This document shows, in pieces, positions 13,288-16,791 of a stretch of 16,791 nucleotides of DNA; position 1 is the first letter of the stretch; every line of letters starts with the position of its first letter. The notes beneath the pieces were generated by a model, which did no database searches, was not told where the DNA came from, and saw nothing but the letters and a program-made list of their open reading frames with translations. Made by a program: the position numbers and the translations under genes. The DNA is from Opitutaceae bacterium (GTDB taxonomy: Bacteria; Verrucomicrobiota; Verrucomicrobiia; Opitutales; Opitutaceae): the NCBI GenBank assembly GCA_023269455.1, contig JAHFTG010000018.1, forward strand, positions 1-16,791, written 5' to 3'.

Positions 13288-14289
13288 TTATTCCTCGACC
13301 ACGCAGGCGAACACCATCTTGCCGGACGACGACGGCAGTACACTGGTGATCTCCACCGCGACGATCCGCCCGATGTGTTGACGCCCTCCGTTTACGACGA
13401 CCATCGAGTTGTCGTCGAGGTAACCCAGCGCCTGGCCCTCTTCTTTGCCAATCTTGATGAGCTCGACCTCGATCACTTCGCCAATCACCAACTCCGGCCG
13501 CATCGCCTTGCCCAGTTGGTTGAGATTAAGCCACGACACCCCGTGAAACTCAGCCAGCTTGGAAAGGTTGTAGTCGGTCGTGAGCAGCTTTGCGCGCATC
13601 GACTGGGCCAGAAATACGAGCTTCGCGTCGATGTCCTGACGCTTCGCCACTTCGCTTTCGTGGATGCGCAGATCGAGATTTTTGATCTTCCTCAATGCGC
13701 CGAGCATCTCCAGCCCGCGTCGGCCGCGCGTTTGTTTTTGAGGATCGTGGGAATCCGCGATCGCCTGCAATTCGCCCAGCACAAAACGCGGCACCACCAG
13801 CGCCGCGCTTAAAAAGCCCGTCTGACAAATCCGCACGATGCGACCGTCGATGAGCGCGCTCGCGTCCACCACCACCAGCGGCACCTCGACTTCGTGCGGC
13901 ACGAACCGCACGTAAGGGATCACCAGGTTGAACTCATCCTTGCCCCGCAGCGCGATCACCGTGCTCAGGTAGGTGATGATGATGAACAACCCCAGTTGCA
14001 CCAGATAAAGAACCTGCGGATCTCCCTCCTTGAGCAGCGGCGAACGACTGATCATGTAAGAGATCAATGTTCCCGCCGCCAACCCGAAGGTGATGGCCGA
14101 AAGCCCGCGTAGCGAAAACCCCTTCAGCATGATATCCACGAGGACCACTAGAATGCCGATGGCCAATCCGATCGCGACCGCCAGCGCCCGGTAGTTGTCC
14201 CATTCGCGCACCGCGTAGCATACCAACCATCCGGCCGCTGCGGAGAGCAGGATAAAGACGATGCGGATGGGAAAAAGAGTTTTGTTCAT
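13288..14289 (-). CDS. PIN/TRAM-domain membrane protein (YacL-like)
   Basis: 333 residues in three parts. The N-terminus has about four hydrophobic helices (roughly 8-26, 36-55, 62-80 and 95-114). A PIN nuclease-like domain (137-255) follows, with acidic residues Asp142 and Asp148 in VVDASALIDGR, Glu173 and Asp239 in LLTTDYN. A C-terminal TRAM domain (about 264-333) has GEVIEVELIKIGKEEGQALGY. This is the architecture of Bacillus YacL and relatives, thought to be membrane-tethered RNA-binding or RNase proteins. The catalytic-type acidic residues appear intact. The ATG at 14289 follows the 42-codon membrane ORF by 12 bases, so the two are probably co-transcribed. The RNA target is unknown. Confidence 0.88.
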   Translation of the reverse strand: MNKTLFPIRIVFILLSAAAGWLVCYAVREWDNYRALAVAIGLAIGILVVLVDIMLKGFSLRGLSAITFGLAAGTLISYMISRSPLLKEGDPQVLYLVQLGLFIIITYLSTVIALRGKDEFNLVIPYVRFVPHEVEVPLVVVDASALIDGRIVRICQTGFLSAALVVPRFVLGELQAIADSHDPQKQTRGRRGLEMLGALRKIKNLDLRIHESEVAKRQDIDAKLVFLAQSMRAKLLTTDYNLSKLAEFHGVSWLNLNQLGKAMRPELVIGEVIEVELIKIGKEEGQALGYLDDNSMVVVNGGRQHIGRIVAVEITSVLPSSSGKMVFACVVEE

Positions 14290-14301
14290 GGGCGGCGCTC
14301 G

Positions 14302-14430
14302 TCAGTGCAGCACGAAATACAAAACGAAAGGCAGCGCAACTCCCAGCGCCATGCATGCCTGTATGATCCGCAAATCGCGGCGGGCTTTTGCCTTTTCAGC
14401 ATCGCTCAGCTCCATGTATTCACACTGCAT
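14302..14430 (-). CDS. Small single-span membrane protein
   Basis: 42 codons from ATG at 14430, or 37 from ATG at 14415. The product is MQCEYMELSDAEKAKARRD, a charged N-terminal stretch, followed by a hydrophobic helix (MALGVALPFVLYFVLH) that ends at the stop. Unlike most starts in the window, the first ATG has a purine-rich AGGAAGAGG close upstream, which favours 14430. It lies 12 bases before the PIN/TRAM membrane protein on the same strand and may be its partner or leader. No family recognised. Its start is 15 bases from the divergent EVE-domain gene, so the two promoters must overlap or sit within coding sequence. The small size keeps confidence moderate. Confidence 0.6.
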   Translation of the reverse strand: MQCEYMELSDAEKAKARRDLRIIQACMALGVALPFVLYFVLH

Positions 14431-14445
14431 CCACCGCCTCTTCCT

Positions 14446-14859
14446 ATGACAACCCAATACTGGCTGGTTAAAACCGAACCCGAGGCCTACTCGTGGGAAA
14501 CGTTTCTCAAGGACAAACGCACCGACTGGACCGGCGTGCGCAACTACCAGGCGCGAAACCACCTCAAGGCCATGCGCACCGGCGACCGCGTGCTCTTTTA
14601 CGCCAGCGTCACCACCAAAGCAGTCCTTGGCCTCGCCGAGGTTACCAAGACCGCGTTTCCCGACACCACCGCCGACGAAGCCGGCTGGGTCGCCGTCGAA
14701 CTCAAGGCCGCCACCACCCTGCCGCGCCCCGTCTCGCTCGCACAAATCAAAGCCGAGCCCTCGCTCAAAGAGATCGCCCTCCTTCGTCAGAGCCGCCTCT
14801 CCGTCATGCCTCTCTCCGCCGCAGAATTTAAAAAAATCCTCGCGCTCGGCGGCGCGTGA
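14446..14859 (+). CDS. EVE-domain protein
   Basis: 137 residues covering a complete EVE (PUA-like) domain. It opens with QYWLVKTEPEAYSWETF, the family hallmark, then WTGVRNYQARNHLKAMRTGD and the strand VLFYASVTTKAVLGLAEV. EVE proteins bind modified bases in DNA or RNA and include human THYN1; most bacterial members are uncharacterised. ATG at 14446 sits directly before the conserved start; the longer open frame upstream has no homology and runs antisense to the small membrane ORF. It is divergent from the PIN/TRAM unit and converges on the FGE-like gene with 24 bases between and no hairpin visible. Confidence 0.93.
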   Translation: MTTQYWLVKTEPEAYSWETFLKDKRTDWTGVRNYQARNHLKAMRTGDRVLFYASVTTKAVLGLAEVTKTAFPDTTADEAGWVAVELKAATTLPRPVSLAQIKAEPSLKEIALLRQSRLSVMPLSAAEFKKILALGGA

Positions 14860-14883
14860 AAACGCCAGCAGGCACGCTCATTT

Positions 14884-16617
14884 CTACGGCGAAGCCTGCT
14901 CGACCATGACGCGGAACCCGACATGGCGGGCCCGGTCGCTTTTCAAGCGCGCCTCGGACGGGATTTTCGAGACTTGAGCAGGCGTATCCAGATAGCTGCC
15001 ACCGAAGATAAACGCCTTGTCGTCGTCCGCATCAGTTCCCTCGGTCCCCGTCCACTCCGCTAGATTGCCCAACAGATCGTAGAAGCCCGTGCCATTTGGT
15101 TTACCCTTACCGACCTCGTGGCTGCGGCCGTTGCTGTCCGCCTGGTTCCACGTCGCCGGCTGGCCATCGCCCAGCGCGACACGGAATTCATCCAGAGTGG
15201 GTAGCCGCGCCGTCATGCCGAGCAGCCAGCCCAGCCGCGTGCAAAATTCCCGCGCATCGCTCCAGTTCACCGAATCGACCGGCAGCTCGCGGCCGGGATT
15301 ACGGCTGGGATTCGTCGTCATCACCAACACATACAGCGCCTGGGAAACCTCCGTCTTGAGCAGCAGCCGGTCCGGGTTGCCGGGCAGAGGCAGCAGCCGG
15401 TCGTAAATCGTATCCTGCAATTCGCGCAAGTCCGGCCGGCGCAGCGAGAGATAGGCGAGCTTCAGCTTCAACCCGCCGTCGATGCGCCGGCTCTTCGGGT
15501 AATCGGCGAAAAGTTTATCAACCAGTCCGACCGCCTGGCCGATTTTTTGGTCGGCCAGCACGACCTGGCGTTTTCCCAGATGCTCGCCGATGGCACGATC
15601 CAGCGCCGCCACCGCGTCCGCCGTGGGGGCCGAAAGCGCCGTCTGCCGTTTGATCTCCAGATTTTCGATCCGCTCGGAGGAAACAAACCGGCTGCGTGAA
15701 AATTTTTGGTTCACTTGGAGCTGCAACGCACCCGCATCCGCAAAAAACTGCGCCCCATCCGTCGGCTTGCCCGCGGCCACCGCGTCGTCGCCCGCCTTCT
15801 CCTTCGCGTCGATATCCGACGCGATGCCGGCGGCGTTCAGCGATTCGATTTCCGAATCGAGATTATCCACCACGGAAAGATCGGCGAAGATCGTGCGTCC
15901 GTATTCCCGGTTGATGCGGTCCTGCAGATCGCGGGCGCTCATGTAGGCGGCCAGCGCGTCCGACCAGCGTTTTTCAGAGGTGGCCTTGCGGGCGGCGGTG
16001 ACGGCCGCCGTCATCTCCTTTTGCAGCGGAGCGGCCTCCAGTCGCGCCAGTTGCTGCAGAAGCGACGTCTCACGCACATAGTTTTTATAACGAGAACTCG
16101 CCGAACTGGTGTTGATCCCGCGCTGCAACTTAAGCGCCTCGGTAAATTTCGATGCCGCCAGCTCGGAATCATTATTCGTCAGGGCGTCATACCCGTCTTT
16201 TTCCAGACGGTCGATCTGGTCGATGGTCACCTTCGCCCGTGCCGTGCCCAGCTCGGTGTCCAGCCGCATCAAACGCGTTGACTGGTCCAGCCCCGCAGTC
16301 GGGTAGATGCGCACCAACTCGCGCTGCTTGTCGAACGCCTGCGACAGCTTGTCGATGACTTCCGGCGTGACCAGGCTGGCGTCAACCGCCGCCTGATATT
16401 GTTTTTCGAGATCGCCGATCTCGTCGGACAGTTTGGCAACTGCCGGATCGCCCGAACTCTTCACCTGCACGCTCGTCCCGCCCACGCGACTGGGTCCGAT
16501 GGTCGTGAGAAAATAAAAGAACCAGCCAAGCGCCGCCACGCCTACGCAGCCCAAAAGCCACGGACGAGCTGCACGCAAAAGAGGGATGAAACGACGTTTT
16601 TTCCGGATGGCCGGCAT
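14884..16617 (-). CDS. Membrane-anchored coiled-coil protein with C-terminal FGE/SUMF1-type domain
   Basis: 577 residues from ATG at 16617. A basic N-terminus (MPAIRKKRR) and one membrane span (about 19-40) put the rest outside the cytoplasm as a type II or uncleaved-signal protein. Residues about 55-410 are helical and repetitive with many charged Ala/Leu-rich segments. The last 150 residues carry FGE-sulfatase motifs: TEVSQALYVL, PVDSVNWSDAREFC, ARLPTLDEF, GTGFYDLLGNLAEWT, FIFGGSYLD and HVGFRVM. The paired cysteines of true formylglycine-generating enzyme are not seen, so binding or a structural role is likelier than catalysis. An ATG at 16716 is in frame but would leave only five bases before the divergent tyrA start and gives an N-terminus with no recognisable signal. 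Function unknown. Confidence 0.85.
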   Translation of the reverse strand: MPAIRKKRRFIPLLRAARPWLLGCVGVAALGWFFYFLTTIGPSRVGGTSVQVKSSGDPAVAKLSDEIGDLEKQYQAAVDASLVTPEVIDKLSQAFDKQRELVRIYPTAGLDQSTRLMRLDTELGTARAKVTIDQIDRLEKDGYDALTNNDSELAASKFTEALKLQRGINTSSASSRYKNYVRETSLLQQLARLEAAPLQKEMTAAVTAARKATSEKRWSDALAAYMSARDLQDRINREYGRTIFADLSVVDNLDSEIESLNAAGIASDIDAKEKAGDDAVAAGKPTDGAQFFADAGALQLQVNQKFSRSRFVSSERIENLEIKRQTALSAPTADAVAALDRAIGEHLGKRQVVLADQKIGQAVGLVDKLFADYPKSRRIDGGLKLKLAYLSLRRPDLRELQDTIYDRLLPLPGNPDRLLLKTEVSQALYVLVMTTNPSRNPGRELPVDSVNWSDAREFCTRLGWLLGMTARLPTLDEFRVALGDGQPATWNQADSNGRSHEVGKGKPNGTGFYDLLGNLAEWTGTEGTDADDDKAFIFGGSYLDTPAQVSKIPSEARLKSDRARHVGFRVMVEQASP

Positions 16618-16721
16618 AGGGGTGAACGGCGAGCAAAAGGCCCGTCCGACAAAATGCAATGCGATCCCCGTCCAACACCGATAAACTCGACATCTTATAG
16701 TGGTTGGCGTTTTCACAGCAT
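16618..16721. promoter_or_regulatory. Divergent intergenic region before tyrA
   Basis: 104 bases between the FGE-like gene start and the tyrA GTG. The A/T-rich CATCTTATAGTGG (16691-16703) contains a -10-like TATAGT on the plus strand, about 20 bases before the tyrA GTG, but no good -35 partner is visible. Promoter activity is inferred from orientation. Confidence 0.35.
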
Positions 16722-16791
16722 GTGCTCGAAAATCTCGTCATCCTCGCCCCCGGCCTGCTCGGCGGCTCGGTCGCCAAGGCCGCCCACGCTC
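16722..16791 (+). CDS. tyrA: Prephenate dehydrogenase, N-terminus only
   Basis: 23 codons before the window ends. From GTG at 16722 the translation is MLENLVILAPGLLGGSVAKA and on. The hydrophobic strand followed by G-x-L-G-G-S is the nucleotide-binding start of TyrA-type prephenate/arogenate dehydrogenases, which make the 4-hydroxyphenylpyruvate or arogenate precursor of tyrosine. The overlapping ATG at 16720 is in a different frame and gives an unlikely Ser/Pro-rich peptide. The identification rests on about 20 residues, so other NAD-binding proteins are not excluded. Confidence 0.65.
   Translation, partial: MLENLVILAPGLLGGSVAKAAHA

Noticed and set aside
12998..13812. Plus-strand open frames of 127 and 249 codons starting at 12998 and 13063
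   Set aside because: They run from the intergenic region into the antisense of the PIN/TRAM gene, with no recognisable motif or ribosome-binding site.

Overview
The window is about 16.8 kb of high-GC, gene-dense bacterial chromosome. Nearly every gap is short. No phage, IS or CRISPR sequence is visible. Gene content (a dedicated type II fatty-acid-synthesis set, an NDH-2, a sigma-54 response regulator, a YacL-like PIN/TRAM membrane protein, a membrane-anchored FGE-like protein), weak Shine-Dalgarno use and base composition fit a Verrucomicrobia/Opitutaceae-type organism. That placement is inference; no rRNA or marker gene proves it.

Left and centre (1-9858, all on the minus strand, read right to left) is a lipid/acyl-chain cluster. 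It encodes a FabF-like ketosynthase, an acyl carrier protein, a CrtI/RetSat-like FAD oxidoreductase, a type II NADH dehydrogenase, an unrecognised coiled-coil protein, a second and distinct CrtI-like FAD oxidoreductase, a FabZ-like dehydratase, a FabI-like reductase, and an OleA-like thiolase-fold ketosynthase cut by the left edge. A hairpin with a T-tract after ndh splits it into two transcription units. A second hairpin with a T-tract lies inside the first unit, between the ACP and the first FAD enzyme. The set can extend, dehydrate and reduce acyl-ACP, carries two desaturase/saturase-like enzymes, and may end in a Claisen-type condensation. No ketoreductase, acyltransferase or thioesterase is in view. 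The product is unknown; a polyunsaturated or otherwise modified acyl chain or hydrocarbon is the working hypothesis.

Middle (9916-12560): galE is divergent from the ketosynthase. It converges on an orphan NtrC-type response regulator, and the two share a bidirectional terminator with perfect 23-bp arms. From 12561 to 12921 no intact gene remains, but two plus-strand fragments are recognisable: an ABC-transporter ATPase signature and the frameshifted C-terminus of a short-chain dehydrogenase. They lie directly beyond the 3' end of a tRNA-Ala(CGC) gene (12922-12997, minus), as expected of a decayed insertion at a tRNA.

Right (13288-16791): a PIN/TRAM membrane protein follows a 42-codon single-span membrane ORF on the minus strand. 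An EVE-domain protein is divergent from that ORF and converges on a membrane-anchored coiled-coil protein with a C-terminal FGE/SUMF1-type domain. The first codons of a divergent prephenate dehydrogenase (tyrA) run off the right edge.
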